Shown here: in pieces, positions 27,398-37,224 of the stretch
Layout: every line of letters begins with the position of its first letter
Position numbering within the stretch: position 1 is the stretch's first letter
NCBI RefSeq assembly: GCF_000317555.1
Contig: NC_019745.1
Span: 992,001 to 1,056,000, forward strand
Length of the DNA: 64,000 nt
Source of the DNA: Gloeocapsa sp. PCC 7428
GTDB lineage: Bacteria; Cyanobacteriota; Cyanobacteriia; Cyanobacteriales; Chroococcidiopsidaceae
Direction: 5' to 3'
Notes under the pieces: generated by a model
Seen by the model: only the letters and a program-made list of their open reading frames with translations
What the model was told of the DNA's origin: nothing
The model's database searches: none
Translations under genes and position numbers: made by a program

Positions 27398-27688
27398 GTG
27401 CAAATGAGTCAAAATCAATCGAAGGATGAAATTGAATTTCCTGGATTACCGTTAGCCGTTTATCGAGAAATTGCCGCGCATTTGCAGCAGGTTGATGGAG
27501 TCGAAACGGGGCTGTATCCAGCAGCTTATCAGCAGTTTGATTACAGCCATAGTCAAATTGGGGGGTTGTGGATTCAGTACAACCAACACGCTAACTTGGT
27601 AAGTCGCCAACGAGTCGCGCAAATTTTGGCATACTATCAGAATCGTTACGGTGCATTTAGAAAACTCAATTCTGTAATTGCGCAGTAA
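27398..27688 (+). CDS. Hypothetical protein (96 aa)
   Basis: 96 residues (ATG 27404 in the same frame is an alternative). Soluble, mixed alpha/beta: [23 protein letters not shown] then [21 protein letters not shown] and a helical end [22 protein letters not shown]. Looks like a conserved small cyanobacterial protein; it starts 3 bases after the lipoprotein gene, so it is surely co-transcribed with it, and hisS follows after 52 bases. No motif or function recognised. Confidence 0.7.
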   Translation: MQMSQNQSKDEIEFPGLPLAVYREIAAHLQQVDGVETGLYPAAYQQFDYSHSQIGGLWIQYNQHANLVSRQRVAQILAYYQNRYGAFRKLNSVIAQ

Positions 27689-27740
27689 GATTTTTTTCTT
27701 GCGATCCGTAACTGAAAAACGCAATTTAGATAAACAGTTG

Positions 27741-29021
27741 ATGGGCGAAATTCAGGCATTACGAGGAACGCGGGATATATTGCCAGAGGAAGTAGGGTAC
27801 TGGCATAAGGTGGAAGCGACAGCGCGGGATATTCTTTTCAAAGCAGCATATCGCGAAATTCGCACCCCGATTTTTGAGCAAACTGAGTTATTTGAGCGGG
27901 GTATCGGCGAAGCAACCGATGTGGTAGGTAAAGAAATGTATACGTTTCGCGATCGCGGCGATCGCTCGATTACGTTACGCCCCGAAGGAACAGCGGGTGT
28001 GGTGCGATCGCTGATCGAACACAGTTTGTATACCCAAGGCGGCGTGCAACGGTTGTGGTATACAGGTCCCATGTTTCGCTACGAACGTCCGCAAGCTGGA
28101 CGCCAGCGGCAATTTCATCAATTAGGCGTGGAAGTTTTGGGAAGTGCCGATCCGAGAGCCGATGTTGAGGTGATTGCGATCGCAACACACATCTTACAAA
28201 GTTTGGGATTGAAAAATCTCCACCTTGATATCAACTCGGTAGGTAATCTCGAAGATCGCCAAGCATATCGCCAAGCGTTAGTAGATTACTTAACACCGTA
28301 CAAAGATGAATTAGATGCTGATTCGCAAGATCGTTTGAGTCGCAATCCGTTGCGGATTCTCGATAGTAAAGACAAACGCACGCAAGAAATCGCCCAAAAT
28401 GCACCCAGTATTTTAGATCACCTAGGTACATACTCGCGGCAGCACTTCGACAAAGTACAGCAGTTACTCGCCGATTTAGGAATCAGCTATCAACTCAATC
28501 CGCGATTGGTACGCGGACTCGATTACTATACGCACACAGCATTTGAAATTCAGTCGGATGACTTGGGTGCGCAAGCAACAGTTTGTGGCGGTGGCCGTTA
28601 CGATGGTTTAGTTGCGCAGTTGGGTGGTCCTGAAACGCCTGCGGTTGGTTGGGCAATTGGTTTAGAGCGCCTAATTTTATTGTTGCAACAGTTGCAAGAA
28701 CCTGCTGCACCAAGCATGGATTTTTACGTTGTTTCGCGCGGGGATGCGGCTGAAGCCCAGGCACTTGTTTTAGCACAGCAGTTACGGCAAGCAGGGTTTA
28801 GCGTAGATCTCGATTTGAGTGGGAGTGCTTTTAAGAAACAATTTGCCAGGGCAGATCGTAGTGGGGCGATCGCTTGTCTCATTTTAGGCGACGAAGAAGC
28901 CGCAAATCACACGGTTAAACTCAAGTGGATGGCATCAAAAGAACAAAGTGCGATTCCACAAGCTGAATTACTTGCCAACATTGAGGAACTGCGAAGCCAG
29001 CTGACTAGGCGTGAGGAGTGA
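27741..29021 (+). CDS. hisS: Histidine-tRNA ligase
   Basis: 426 residues. Class II aminoacyl-tRNA synthetase that charges tRNA-His. Motif 1 region around [12 protein letters not shown] and [20 protein letters not shown]; motif 2 [20 protein letters not shown] (about 110-129); HisRS signature loops [13 protein letters not shown] (about 258-270) and GGGRYDGL; motif 3 GWAIGLERL (about 301-309). The C-terminal anticodon-binding domain is about 325-420. ATG 27741 is the family start; a TTG-initiated extension from 27678 is unlikely. The last residues (TRREE) fall inside a GA-rich repeat, GTGAGGAGTGAGAGGTGAGG, so the C-terminus has been re-written by repeat sequence. Confidence 0.96.
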   Translation: MGEIQALRGTRDILPEEVGYWHKVEATARDILFKAAYREIRTPIFEQTELFERGIGEATDVVGKEMYTFRDRGDRSITLRPEGTAGVVRSLIEHSLYTQGGVQRLWYTGPMFRYERPQAGRQRQFHQLGVEVLGSADPRADVEVIAIATHILQSLGLKNLHLDINSVGNLEDRQAYRQALVDYLTPYKDELDADSQDRLSRNPLRILDSKDKRTQEIAQNAPSILDHLGTYSRQHFDKVQQLLADLGISYQLNPRLVRGLDYYTHTAFEIQSDDLGAQATVCGGGRYDGLVAQLGGPETPAVGWAIGLERLILLLQQLQEPAAPSMDFYVVSRGDAAEAQALVLAQQLRQAGFSVDLDLSGSAFKKQFARADRSGAIACLILGDEEAANHTVKLKWMASKEQSAIPQAELLANIEELRSQLTRREE

Positions 29022-29254
29022 GAGGTGAGGAGTGATCGCAGATAATATAAGTTGTAAAAATGGGTCATGATGAGTGAACAAATGATAAACTACCAGGCGC
29101 AACCGAGCGACTTTACCCAACTATTTGAGCAATTTCAAATTGAGTAACACGCTTATAAAGTGAAATCCACAAAACTACGCTAGAAACTCATTTGAATGTT
29201 GGCTTTAAGAAGGTTCAGCAGCTTCATTGCTTGGAAATCTTAAACATTAAACCT
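29022..29254. other. Intergenic, GA-rich repeat then no gene
   Basis: 29008-29035 is a GTGAGGAG-type tandem repeat covering the hisS stop. A 26-codon frame (29069-29146, MMSEQMINYQ...) is open but short and unsupported. Otherwise nothing recognised. Confidence 0.4.
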
Positions 29255-29408
29255 CCTGCATGAATGCTTGACGAATAAATTCGCAGCCAAACAAAAGACA
29301 ATCTACCACTGTGAACTTATTGATAAAAGTCTTGCTTCAGTGTACGAAAGTACACTTTGCTTGAGTAGCCCTTGACTTCAGTCAGAGGGCGTTTGTGATT
29401 CATGCAGG
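29255..29408. repeat. Interspersed hairpin-bearing repeat, copy B
   Basis: 154 bases bounded by 11-bp inverted repeats CCTGCATGAAT (29255-29265) and ATTCATGCAGG (29398-29408). Inside: an AATTCGCAGCCAAACAAA segment, a perfect hairpin AGTGTAC-GAAA-GTACACT (29339-29356) with a GAAA loop, then CTTGACTTCAGTCAGAGGGC. The order and several words match copy A at 17958-18098, while hairpin sequences differ, as expected for a structured repeat under compensatory change. Confidence 0.75.
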
Positions 29409-29430
29409 AAGTCTATTAACTGAAGTTCAT

Positions 29431-29913
29431 ATGGAAGTACGGATTGAACCTTACAACGCGCAGCAACTTGATGAAGTCATTCGCCTTTCGCTGCAAGCAT
29501 GGGCACCAGTCTTTGATTCAATTGAGAAAATGATGGATTTTGACGTTTATCGAGAACTTTATCCCGATTGGCGTGTGAGTCAACAAAAGGCTGTTGAGGA
29601 TGTTTGCGCAGCAGAAGACACTCATGTATGGGTGGCGATCGCTGCTGGTGCAGTCGTGGGTTTTGTCGCCGTGAAACTAGATGTGGAACCCAACGTGGGT
29701 GAAATCTACATGATCGCTGTCGATCCAGGCTTTCAAGGTCGCGGCGTTGGCTCCGCGCTGATAAAATTTGCACTTGATTGGATGAAAGATGCGAGAATGT
29801 CGGTTGCGATGGTGGCAACTGGTGGCGATCCTGGTCATGCGCCAGCACGTCGCACCTATGAAAAGCTCGGCTTTAGGATATTACCACTTGCCCAGTACTA
29901 CAAGAAGCTCTAG
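29431..29913 (+). CDS. GNAT-family N-acetyltransferase
   Basis: 160 residues. GCN5-related acetyltransferase fold with the acetyl-CoA loop VDPGFQGRGVGSALI (about 95-109, Q/RxxGxG/A) preceded by strand IYMIA, and a C-terminal motif ARRTYEKLGFRILP (about 138-151) common to the family. Substrate unknown. ATG 29431 (MEVRIEPY) was taken as start because the 12 upstream codons derive from the interspersed repeat. Isolated gene between two repeats. Confidence 0.88.
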   Translation: MEVRIEPYNAQQLDEVIRLSLQAWAPVFDSIEKMMDFDVYRELYPDWRVSQQKAVEDVCAAEDTHVWVAIAAGAVVGFVAVKLDVEPNVGEIYMIAVDPGFQGRGVGSALIKFALDWMKDARMSVAMVATGGDPGHAPARRTYEKLGFRILPLAQYYKKL

Positions 29914-29916
29914 ATA

Positions 29917-30006
29917 GGGTAGTAGGGTAGTTGAGTTGTAGAGTAGGTGGGTTGTAAAAAATCATAATTAAATCTCTCCCACACCCCGCACACTCCCACT
30001 CGCTCC
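29917..30006. repeat. Interspersed repeat shared with 41100-41170
   Basis: The reverse complement of this stretch runs AGGAGCGAGTGGGAGTGTG, then a GGAGAGATTT word, then a short AT-rich stretch, then repeated CTACAACCC/CTACTACCC words. The same order is found at 41100-41170 on the plus strand. It follows the GNAT stop directly. Confidence 0.75.
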
Positions 30007-30118
30007 TCCAGAATAGTATTTTTGTACTAAACTAGAATCGTTCCGGTTAATAACTGTGGTAAGGGTAGCATCAGACTCCTTACGGTAGAGGACTTAAGTG
30101 AAAACAACGCAGGTATTG

Positions 30119-30517
30119 TTAGTCTTTTGGCAGCAATGCCAAAATTTGCTCGATAAACTGTTGATGGTCAACAACAGGTTTAGAAATGTAGCCGTCAGCG
30201 CCACTTTGCTTGAGAAAACTTTCGCGATCGCCTTCCATCGCGTGGGCTGTCACCAGAATAATCGGCAATTTGGCAGTTTGTGCATTGGCTTTCAACATTT
30301 GGGTAATCTTAATACCATCAACGGCTCGACCCTGGTACACGCTACGCGAGAGCGAAACATCCATTAAAATGATGTCGGCTTCTCCCGCTGCGGCTATTTT
30401 CATCACTTCTTCGACATTTTCGGTATGCTTAACACCCAAGCCACCACGTTTAGTCAAAATTTTGGAAAAAACCCGTGCATTAATTAAATCGTCTTCCACA
30501 ATCAATACAGTTTTCAT
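30119..30517 (-). CDS. Single-domain response regulator (CheY-like)
   Basis: 132 residues, receiver domain only. Acidic pocket EDD at residues 8-10, phospho-acceptor Asp52 in IILMDVSLS, switch Thr in VTAHA and conserved Lys in ISKPV. No output domain, so it must signal by protein interaction, as CheY/Spo0F-type regulators do. No histidine kinase adjoins; the cognate kinase cannot be named. Upstream 260 bases separate it from the divergent topoisomerase gene. Confidence 0.93.
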   Translation of the reverse strand: MKTVLIVEDDLINARVFSKILTKRGGLGVKHTENVEEVMKIAAAGEADIILMDVSLSRSVYQGRAVDGIKITQMLKANAQTAKLPIILVTAHAMEGDRESFLKQSGADGYISKPVVDHQQFIEQILALLPKD

Positions 30518-30777
30518 GAGAGTAGTTGCTTCAAGTTTATTGAATATTCATAAATGAACAGATTATTAATATGGCAAAGAGTACCATCTTAATTAAAAAC
30601 ATTAAGAGGCATTTCAAGTTATAAAATAGTTGCCTCTAATCTAAGGATAATAGTACTGCTAATTGCTCAACGACTACCGCTGAAATACTGGCAAAAGCAA
30701 TTTATCCTTTATGCTATTGTTCATTGTTTATAAATTACACGACGCTTTTTGTTGTTAGGAATCAGGGAACAGAATTC

Positions 30778-33276
30778 ATGGCGAAACAGTTAAACCTTCT
30801 CTCGCAGGGACAGGTCATTCCCACAGCTTTGCATACAGAAATGCAAAGGTCATATCTTGAATACGCCATGAGTGTGATTGTCGGACGGGCATTACCCGAC
30901 GTGCGTGATGGGTTAAAGCCAGTTCACCGCCGGATTTTATACGCGATGCACGAACTAGGGCTAACTCCCGATCGCCCTTATCGCAAGTGCGCCCGTGTTG
31001 TCGGAGACGTGCTTGGTAAATATCACCCTCACGGCGATCAAGCGGTGTACGATGCCCTAGTGCGATTAGTACAAGATTTTTCGAGTCGCTATCCTTTACT
31101 TGCAGGTCATGGCAACTTTGGTTCGGTCGATAACGATCCACCAGCCGCGATGCGTTACACCGAAACTCGCTTAGCACCGATTAGCCATGAGGCGTTGTTA
31201 GCGGAGATTGGCGAAGAAACGATTGAATTTATTAGCAACTTCGACAATTCACAGCAAGAACCTGTGGTTTTACCCGCGCAGTTACCTGTGCTGTTGTTGA
31301 ATGGTTGTGCGGGAATTGCGGTAGGGATGGCAACAAATATTCCGCCGCATAACTTGGGAGAATTGGTCGATGGTTTGATTGCGCTGATCGATCAACCAGA
31401 ATTATCGGATGAAAAGTTATTTGAACTGATTCCTGGACCTGACTTTCCCACTGGTGGCGAAATCATCGGAACAGCGGGCATTCGCGAAGCCTACAGCACT
31501 GGACGCGGCAGCATGACGCTACGGGGAGTCGCCAAAGTCGAAGAGGTGCCTGGAGGACGCGGCAGTAAGCGACGTACAGCGATTGTAATTACTGAGTTGC
31601 CGTTTCAAGTAAATAAAGCGGGTTGGATTGAAAAAGTTGCGGAGTTAGTCAACCAAGGACGCTTAGAGGGTATTGCCGATATTCGCGACGAAAGCGATCG
31701 CACGGGAATGCGTGTTGTCATTGAACTCAAGCGCGACAACAATCCACAAGACGTACTACAGCATCTATATCATCAAACCGCGCTACAAGTGAACTTTGGG
31801 GCGATTTTGTTAGCACTCGTTGATGGACAACCGCGTCAGTTAAGTTTACGCGAACTCTTACGTGAATTCCTCAAGTTCCGCGAAGAAACATTGAATCGCC
31901 GCTATACGCATCAGTTACATCAAGCCGAAAGCCGCATACATATCGTTTCAGGTTTGCTGCGGGCGCTATCGCATCTTGATGACGTGATTGCGATTTTACG
32001 TCAGGCGAGTGATGGTAGTACTGCCAAAATGACCTTGCAAAGTCGGTTTGATTTAACCGAAACCCAAGCGGATGCTATTTTAGCAATGCCACTGCGTCGC
32101 TTGACAAATTTAGAACAGGAGAATCTCAAAAAAGAATTTGAAGCTTTAAACGCACAAATTCAAGACTTACAAAAGTTACTCAACGATCGCCGCGAGTTAC
32201 TCAAAGCCCTCAAAAAAGATTTGCGATCGCTTAAGCGGAAGTTTGGCGATGCGCGGCGCACAAAGTTAGCGCATAATGTGCAACCTTTCGCCGAGGAAAA
32301 GACGGGAGAAAAACAAAAATCTCAATCAAAACCTCAAGCCTTACCACTCGATGTACAGCCTGTGGAAGAAGTGGTTTTAGAGTTTACGCAGCGGGGATAC
32401 GTCAAGCGATCGCCAAACGGTCAACGCGGAAGTCGAAAATCAAAAGCGGAAAATGGTAATTCTGAGTATGATTGTGTGATTCAAACTCAAAGTGCCAAAA
32501 CTGACCAAACGTTGCTCGTATTGACCAGTAGCGGTAAGGTGTTTCCGGTACAAGTTGGTGAAATTCCTGCATCGGTACGCGGAGAAAAGCGTGGTAGTCC
32601 ATTAATTGGCTTGCTTCCTAACTCGGCGGCTGCGGAAACTGTTGCAGCGCAATTCTTGTTACCCGACGATCCAGAAACTACACAACTTGTCTTGTTGACG
32701 AAATTAGGAAAAATCAAGCGGTTGGCGATGACTGAGTTTCTGAGTATTACCAATCGCGGTTTAACGATCATTAAGTTTAAAGATGACGATGAGTTACTAT
32801 CAGCGCTTGTCGTACAACCTGAGCAAAATTTGGTTCTGGCGACAATTGGCGGGCGATTGCTGCGTTTTCCTGTAAATGATGAGCAACTGCCAATTATGGG
32901 GCGTACTGCTGTGGGTTTACAAGCATTGCGGCTACGCAAGCAAGAACAATTGGTTGGTGGTGTGGTGCTCGATAATTTGGGTAATAATGTGTTATTGGTG
33001 TCACAATCAGGAGCAGCTAAACGAGTATCGGCAAGTACATTACGTCAAGGAAATCGCGGTGATATTGGTACGCAAGCAATGCAGTTTACTTCTAAATCTG
33101 ATGCTTTAGCGGGAATGGTGTTGGCGACAGATGAGGCGGCTTTGGTGACAAATACGCAAAGAGTTGTGCGGATACCTATTAATAAAGTGACGGTTCGGGG
33201 TAAAGATGGCGCAGGAGATCGCATCGCGGAACTGAATCCTGGAGAGAAAGTTATTGAAGTGGTGGCAATTGACTAA
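30778..33276 (+). CDS. gyrA: Type II DNA topoisomerase subunit A (gyrase A / ParC-like)
   Basis: 832 residues from ATG 30778 ([10 protein letters not shown]). Breakage-reunion domain about 1-480: [20 protein letters not shown], quinolone-pocket [15 protein letters not shown] and catalytic Tyr in AMRYTETRL. Coiled-coil tower follows, then six beta-pinwheel blades from about 520. The canonical GyrA-box (QRRGGKG) needed for negative supercoiling is not present; the equivalent place reads GQRGSRKSK after GYVKRSPN. By that criterion it could act as a topoisomerase IV-like relaxing enzyme, though degenerate boxes exist in bona fide gyrases. Symbol is therefore tentative. An earlier TTG/ATG at 30724 adds 18 unlikely residues. 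Confidence 0.9.
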   Translation: MAKQLNLLSQGQVIPTALHTEMQRSYLEYAMSVIVGRALPDVRDGLKPVHRRILYAMHELGLTPDRPYRKCARVVGDVLGKYHPHGDQAVYDALVRLVQDFSSRYPLLAGHGNFGSVDNDPPAAMRYTETRLAPISHEALLAEIGEETIEFISNFDNSQQEPVVLPAQLPVLLLNGCAGIAVGMATNIPPHNLGELVDGLIALIDQPELSDEKLFELIPGPDFPTGGEIIGTAGIREAYSTGRGSMTLRGVAKVEEVPGGRGSKRRTAIVITELPFQVNKAGWIEKVAELVNQGRLEGIADIRDESDRTGMRVVIELKRDNNPQDVLQHLYHQTALQVNFGAILLALVDGQPRQLSLRELLREFLKFREETLNRRYTHQLHQAESRIHIVSGLLRALSHLDDVIAILRQASDGSTAKMTLQSRFDLTETQADAILAMPLRRLTNLEQENLKKEFEALNAQIQDLQKLLNDRRELLKALKKDLRSLKRKFGDARRTKLAHNVQPFAEEKTGEKQKSQSKPQALPLDVQPVEEVVLEFTQRGYVKRSPNGQRGSRKSKAENGNSEYDCVIQTQSAKTDQTLLVLTSSGKVFPVQVGEIPASVRGEKRGSPLIGLLPNSAAAETVAAQFLLPDDPETTQLVLLTKLGKIKRLAMTEFLSITNRGLTIIKFKDDDELLSALVVQPEQNLVLATIGGRLLRFPVNDEQLPIMGRTAVGLQALRLRKQEQLVGGVVLDNLGNNVLLVSQSGAAKRVSASTLRQGNRGDIGTQAMQFTSKSDALAGMVLATDEAALVTNTQRVVRIPINKVTVRGKDGAGDRIAELNPGEKVIEVVAID

Positions 33277-33284
33277 ATGTTTTG

Positions 33285-33320
33285 TAGCTATTAGCCATTA
33301 GCAATTAGCTGTTAGCTCAT
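33285..33320. repeat. TTAGC-type short tandem repeat
   Basis: AGCTATTAGCCATTAGCAAT and then TAGCTGTTAGC: heptamer-like words typical of cyanobacterial STRR repeats. Reverse complement of the run at 25066-25096. Confidence 0.7.
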
Positions 33321-33334
33321 TATTCAATGTTAAG

Positions 33335-34768
33335 TTAATTCTCTCGAAGTGATGTTAACACATCGTAAAATGGTTGCCAGTTGTCTTCTTGGGCGATTGG
33401 TTCCCAAACTGATTCGATAATTGGTCGGAGTAAGGCGATTTTAGGATTACTTTGCTGGAGTTGTTTTGCTACATTTGCCATTCCAGATTGAGGGATTTTT
33501 ATCAAGTATTTATGATATAAATTACGCCAATTTTCTAGTAATTCAGAGGCACTATCCCAAGGTAAATCTGATGTGTCTAAAATTGAATTAGCATCTTCTT
33601 GCCATTTTGGTGAAAAATCTTGTGTTAGTTTACTGAAAAAATCGTGATAGCCTATTTGTGTTTCTTGTAGAAGTTGAATTGTTGTTTGTACAAGTTCTTC
33701 TTCTTCAGTAGTAGGTAATTGAGAAAAGCCTAATTTTTTCAACATTAATCGGCTGTATTCTATATAGTAATGCTCGTCAAACATTGACAGACTTACCTCC
33801 ATATCTTCAGGAGAAATGACAGCTTGTAGAGGCTCTTGTAAAAGCTCTAAATTTAATTTACAAACATTTGATTGTCTGCCGTAACAGTAGCGACGATAGT
33901 AATCAAAATATGCGGCAGTAAATAGTGGGTCGTATGAGGGAATAAAAGCATAGGGACCATAATCGAAGCTTTCACCCGTGATGGACATATTATCGGTATT
34001 GAGCACTCCATGACAGAAGCCTGCTGCCATCCACTGGGCTGTGAGTTCGGCGACACGTTTGACGAGTTCTGCATAGAATAGCGAGTATTGATCGGCTTGA
34101 CCCCAAATTGTGGGATAGTAGTATTCAATAACGTGGTCAAGTAACTTTTGAATTAAGTCTGGACGCTCGATGTAATAAAGTCGCTCGAAAGTTCCAAAAC
34201 GAATGTGCGATCGGCTAAAACGGATCATTACTGACGATCGCGTTGGAGAAGGTTCATCGCCGCGCCATAATGCTTCTCCTGTTTCAATCAAGCTAAGACA
34301 GCGACTAGTGCGGACGCCCATGTGATGCAAAGCTTCCGCAGCTAGAACTTCGCGTACGCCACCTTTAAGCGTTAATCGACCATCTGCACTGCGCGAGTAA
34401 GGCGTTGTTCCAGAACCTTTGGTGCCAAAGTCATAAAGTTCACCATCAGTACCGCGTACTTGTCCGTAGAGAAAACCTCTCCCATCACCTAAATACGGGT
34501 TGTATTGACCAAACTGGTAGCCGTGATAGCGGAGGGCTAGTAATGGTTCGCGTCCTTGGAATTTACCAAAAGCTTCAATGAAGTGTTCGTCCGTAACAGC
34601 TTGTGGATCGAGTTTTAATATTGGTAGTAGCGCATCATTGCGAAAGCGAAGGATATGTGTAGGAAACTCCGCAGCGACAACTTGATCGAAGTAATCGTTC
34701 CCTAATGATTCTAAAGCGGGTTCGTAGTTGAGTGCGAGGAAGGGGTTACTGAAATCGGCTAAACTCAT
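33335..34768 (-). CDS. selO: SelO/YdiU pseudokinase-fold AMP transferase
   Basis: 477 residues. SelO family proteins have a kinase-like fold that transfers AMP from ATP to Ser/Thr/Tyr of other proteins under redox control. Family markers: the N-terminal [14 protein letters not shown] start, [16 protein letters not shown] (about 82-97), [16 protein letters not shown] (about 115-130), [14 protein letters not shown], and [22 protein letters not shown] (split near 253-274; the catalytic HGxxNxDN). The C-terminal CSSC-like motif with selenocysteine known in many SelO proteins is not present: the protein ends TSLREN. Slightly short versus proteobacterial members for that reason. Downstream-most gene of the minus-strand run but separated by 40 bases from the acyltransferase gene; likely independent of the glycan locus. 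Confidence 0.92.
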   Translation of the reverse strand: MSLADFSNPFLALNYEPALESLGNDYFDQVVAAEFPTHILRFRNDALLPILKLDPQAVTDEHFIEAFGKFQGREPLLALRYHGYQFGQYNPYLGDGRGFLYGQVRGTDGELYDFGTKGSGTTPYSRSADGRLTLKGGVREVLAAEALHHMGVRTSRCLSLIETGEALWRGDEPSPTRSSVMIRFSRSHIRFGTFERLYYIERPDLIQKLLDHVIEYYYPTIWGQADQYSLFYAELVKRVAELTAQWMAAGFCHGVLNTDNMSITGESFDYGPYAFIPSYDPLFTAAYFDYYRRYCYGRQSNVCKLNLELLQEPLQAVISPEDMEVSLSMFDEHYYIEYSRLMLKKLGFSQLPTTEEEELVQTTIQLLQETQIGYHDFFSKLTQDFSPKWQEDANSILDTSDLPWDSASELLENWRNLYHKYLIKIPQSGMANVAKQLQQSNPKIALLRPIIESVWEPIAQEDNWQPFYDVLTSLREN

Positions 34769-34807
34769 TGATGTTAAAGCATGACTATCCTCTAACTTTA
34801 GCTAACA

Positions 34808-35329
34808 CTATTCAGGATATGCCCAGCCTACAATCTTTGCAGGATTTCCGGCGGCGATCGCGTACGCAGGAACGTCAAAATCAACCACCGCACCTGCGCC
34901 GACAATCGCACCATCGCCAAGTCGCGCACCACTGAGAATCACCGCACGAGTTCCAATCCAAACATCGTTACCAATGATGATGCTACTTTGGGGAGTGCTT
35001 CGTTGAGTTATTGTTAGAGGAACCGCAACAAAAGAGTCTGCTAGCACAACTTCGCGCGAAATCAACACATAGTTACCAATTTTAACGTATCCGTTTGTGG
35101 CGATAATGGGTCCTGCTAACGTACAGTAATTGCCAATCTCTACTTCGCCTGATGGTCCAACGTCGAAAAGTGTATCGATGTAAATTCCTGTATTGTGACC
35201 TACGCGCAAACCACGCTGACTGCGGTAATGCAGAAACGCATAAGTACTATACAACCAGCTTTGTTCGCCAAGGATGACATTTGATGGTAAGGGTTGCGGG
35301 AACCAATCGTGTGGTAGGTAGGTGGGCAT
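34808..35329 (-). CDS. Left-handed beta-helix acyltransferase (WcaF-like)
   Basis: 173 residues from ATG 35329; the frame extends 15 codons further up, but these derive from the GGTAAT-type repeat. Hexapeptide-repeat (LbH) acetyltransferase: imperfect [LIV]GxxxW-type hexads from [13 protein letters not shown] to [14 protein letters not shown] and [20 protein letters not shown], ending with AGNPAKIVG, the usual acetyl-CoA-contact end. Such enzymes O-acetylate sugars in surface polysaccharides (WcaF, NodL, maltose acetyltransferases). Last gene of the glycan locus; sister of the acyltransferase immediately upstream. Confidence 0.85.
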   Translation of the reverse strand: MPTYLPHDWFPQPLPSNVILGEQSWLYSTYAFLHYRSQRGLRVGHNTGIYIDTLFDVGPSGEVEIGNYCTLAGPIIATNGYVKIGNYVLISREVVLADSFVAVPLTITQRSTPQSSIIIGNDVWIGTRAVILSGARLGDGAIVGAGAVVDFDVPAYAIAAGNPAKIVGWAYPE

Positions 35330-35398
35330 GACAGAAGTTGGTAATGGGTAATAGATATTCTTTGCAATTACCAATGACTAGTTACCAGTTACCAGCCT
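35330..35398. repeat. GGTAATG-type heptamer repeat (STRR-like)
   Basis: Words GGTAATGGGTAATAG and, inverted, ATTACCAATGACTAGTTACC flank the gap between the two acyltransferase genes. Related runs are at 36036-36062 and 50281-50370. No coding function. Confidence 0.7.
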
Positions 35399-35411
35399 TT
35401 AAGTTTCATAT

Positions 35412-35990
35412 TTACAACAATGCCTGATTTTGAATTCTCGCAGGATTACCTGCGACTACAGCTTGTGCAGGAACATTCGCGGTGACAACAGAACCTGCAC
35501 CAATTTGCGCACCTGCGCCGATATGAACTCCTTTAAGAATCATCGCGCCAATTCCGATTTGCACGTCATCTTCGACGATCACAGGTTGCGTTACTAACGA
35601 CGGACGTGGTTTTTGATCGCCTGGAGGCGCGATCGCGATCGCATCTTGTCGCCGTAAGCCTGGTTTGCGGGGATGAAAGTCGCTATCGGCGATTGTCACA
35701 TTGTATGAAATCGTCACGCGCTTCCCAATAGTAATACTTTGCGCGCACCAAAACATTGCACCCACAAGAATTGACTCATCACCTACAACTACTACGCCTT
35801 CGGGTTCCACAGAGAACACCGTCCAGGTATAAACATATACGCCATTCCCTAACACTAGCCCTGGATTGTGTCGGCTGCGAAATCGTTGAAAGCTGTCCTT
35901 ACGCTCTAAGTAGCAATCTTTACCAATTCGTACATTGGCGGGAAGAAGTGAAGCATAGTCCCAAGTCCCAATAAATTCACTGATATCCAT
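35412..35990 (-). CDS. Left-handed beta-helix acyltransferase
   Basis: 192 residues. LbH acetyltransferase with clear hexads: LGNGVYVYTWTVF, IGKRVTISYNVTIADSDFHPRK (His-containing catalytic loop typical of sugar O-acetyltransferases), IGIGAMILKGVHIGAGAQIG, ending AGNPARIQNQ. The insertion RKPGLRRQDAIAIAPPGDQ before the last coil resembles maltose/galactoside acetyltransferase loops. Upstream of the other acyltransferase and 67 bases after the glycosyltransferase gene; together they suggest a doubly acetylated glycan (inference). Confidence 0.87.
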   Translation of the reverse strand: MDISEFIGTWDYASLLPANVRIGKDCYLERKDSFQRFRSRHNPGLVLGNGVYVYTWTVFSVEPEGVVVVGDESILVGAMFWCAQSITIGKRVTISYNVTIADSDFHPRKPGLRRQDAIAIAPPGDQKPRPSLVTQPVIVEDDVQIGIGAMILKGVHIGAGAQIGAGSVVTANVPAQAVVAGNPARIQNQALL

Positions 35991-36057
35991 TTACCTAAAT
36001 TCCGACGTATCTGAGCAAAAGTGCAGGAAAAAAATATTACCAATTACCGATTACCTA

Positions 36058-37224
36058 TTAACTCCACCCAATTTGTGCCAGCATTTCGCTTAAAACACGT
36101 TGAGAGTCAAAGATGTGTGCGAGTTCCCAAGCGGCTTGTTGATGATATTCGTAGTTTTGTTCAATTGTCGCGATCGCTGCAACAGCTTCATCAAGATTAG
36201 AAAATGCAAACAAACCGTGACCTGTAGGAATATAATCAGAAAAGCCTGTTTCTTGGACAACCACAGGACGTTTAGCGGCAAGATAGCAAACTGAGCGACA
36301 GCTAAACCATCCACAATAGGTTGCAACGTAGATATTCTTGGCGACGCTGAATTCTCCGCGCGATCGCTCGATGTAAGTGCGGTAGGTATTGGCGGATGCT
36401 GATGTCGCTTGCGCATCGACAACTGACCATCCTAAGTGTTGCCAGTGTTCTAGAGGGGCGGAACCATTAACATTGATTGTGACTTCAAACGCAGCAGAGG
36501 CGTGTTTAGGAATCTCCTCAATGCGCCCGAACTCTAATTCTTTTGCGCCGTACATCACACCATTATGCACGATTGGTTGTGGGTAATTTCGCCACGTCAT
36601 CACCGTTGTCCATTGCGTCGCGGGTGATTGAGGTTTCCAACAATCGAGAACGACAGGCGGGCGCGTGAAATGCCAGTTGATATCAAAGGTTGGTAATGGG
36701 CAATCCTTTTGTCCGAGGCGTAGCGCATAGGTAAAAAAGTGGTCGTGCGATCGCCATCCCCAAGCTTGTTGTTCAACCGGTTTGCTATCCCATAACCGAA
36801 AAATCGCGAAATGGTTCCAACCTGGATCGGTATCGATTAAGACTTTGTGCGGACAGCGTTGATATTCATCGCGCAGCAAGCTACCGCCGGAGATATTGAG
36901 GAATAACCTAGCTTCAGCAGCAACATCAGCGATCGCGTCGGAAGAAAGTCCATACGTTCGCCCATCTACCGCCCGATAGTGCCAACGTTCGGCTAAAGAA
37001 GGTGAGAGTACTTTGAGTGACTGTTGGAGAAATTGCACGCCGTAACTCGGATCTTCTTCGTACTCACCAGTGTTGGGGTTGTAAGTATGTGCTGGTAAAC
37101 CCGTATCTTCGAGGTAATAAACTTCAAACCCAAGGCGTTCTAAGCCCAGCGCGTATTGTCCGTAATCCCACGCTACACCGCCCACGGGACTTGTGACAAT
37201 CATACCAGTGACGATCGCTTTCAC
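36058..37224 (-). CDS. GT-B-fold glycosyltransferase-like protein
   Basis: 388 residues. N-terminal Rossmann-type half (MKAIVTGMIVTSPVGGVAWD) and a C-terminal half ending in a GT1/GT4-like donor-binding segment: NIYVATYCGWFSCRSVCYL, then AAKRPVVVQETGFSDYIP (about 325-342) and a terminal helix. The acid VLIDTDPGWNH near 150 may be functional. It lacks the textbook E(x7)E motif, so the exact family is unclear; it resembles CgeB/GT-like proteins encoded in cyanobacterial polysaccharide loci. Its start overlaps the end of the GT4 gene by four bases (ATGA), so the two are translationally coupled. Confidence 0.75.
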   Translation of the reverse strand: MKAIVTGMIVTSPVGGVAWDYGQYALGLERLGFEVYYLEDTGLPAHTYNPNTGEYEEDPSYGVQFLQQSLKVLSPSLAERWHYRAVDGRTYGLSSDAIADVAAEARLFLNISGGSLLRDEYQRCPHKVLIDTDPGWNHFAIFRLWDSKPVEQQAWGWRSHDHFFTYALRLGQKDCPLPTFDINWHFTRPPVVLDCWKPQSPATQWTTVMTWRNYPQPIVHNGVMYGAKELEFGRIEEIPKHASAAFEVTINVNGSAPLEHWQHLGWSVVDAQATSASANTYRTYIERSRGEFSVAKNIYVATYCGWFSCRSVCYLAAKRPVVVQETGFSDYIPTGHGLFAFSNLDEAVAAIATIEQNYEYHQQAAWELAHIFDSQRVLSEMLAQIGWS

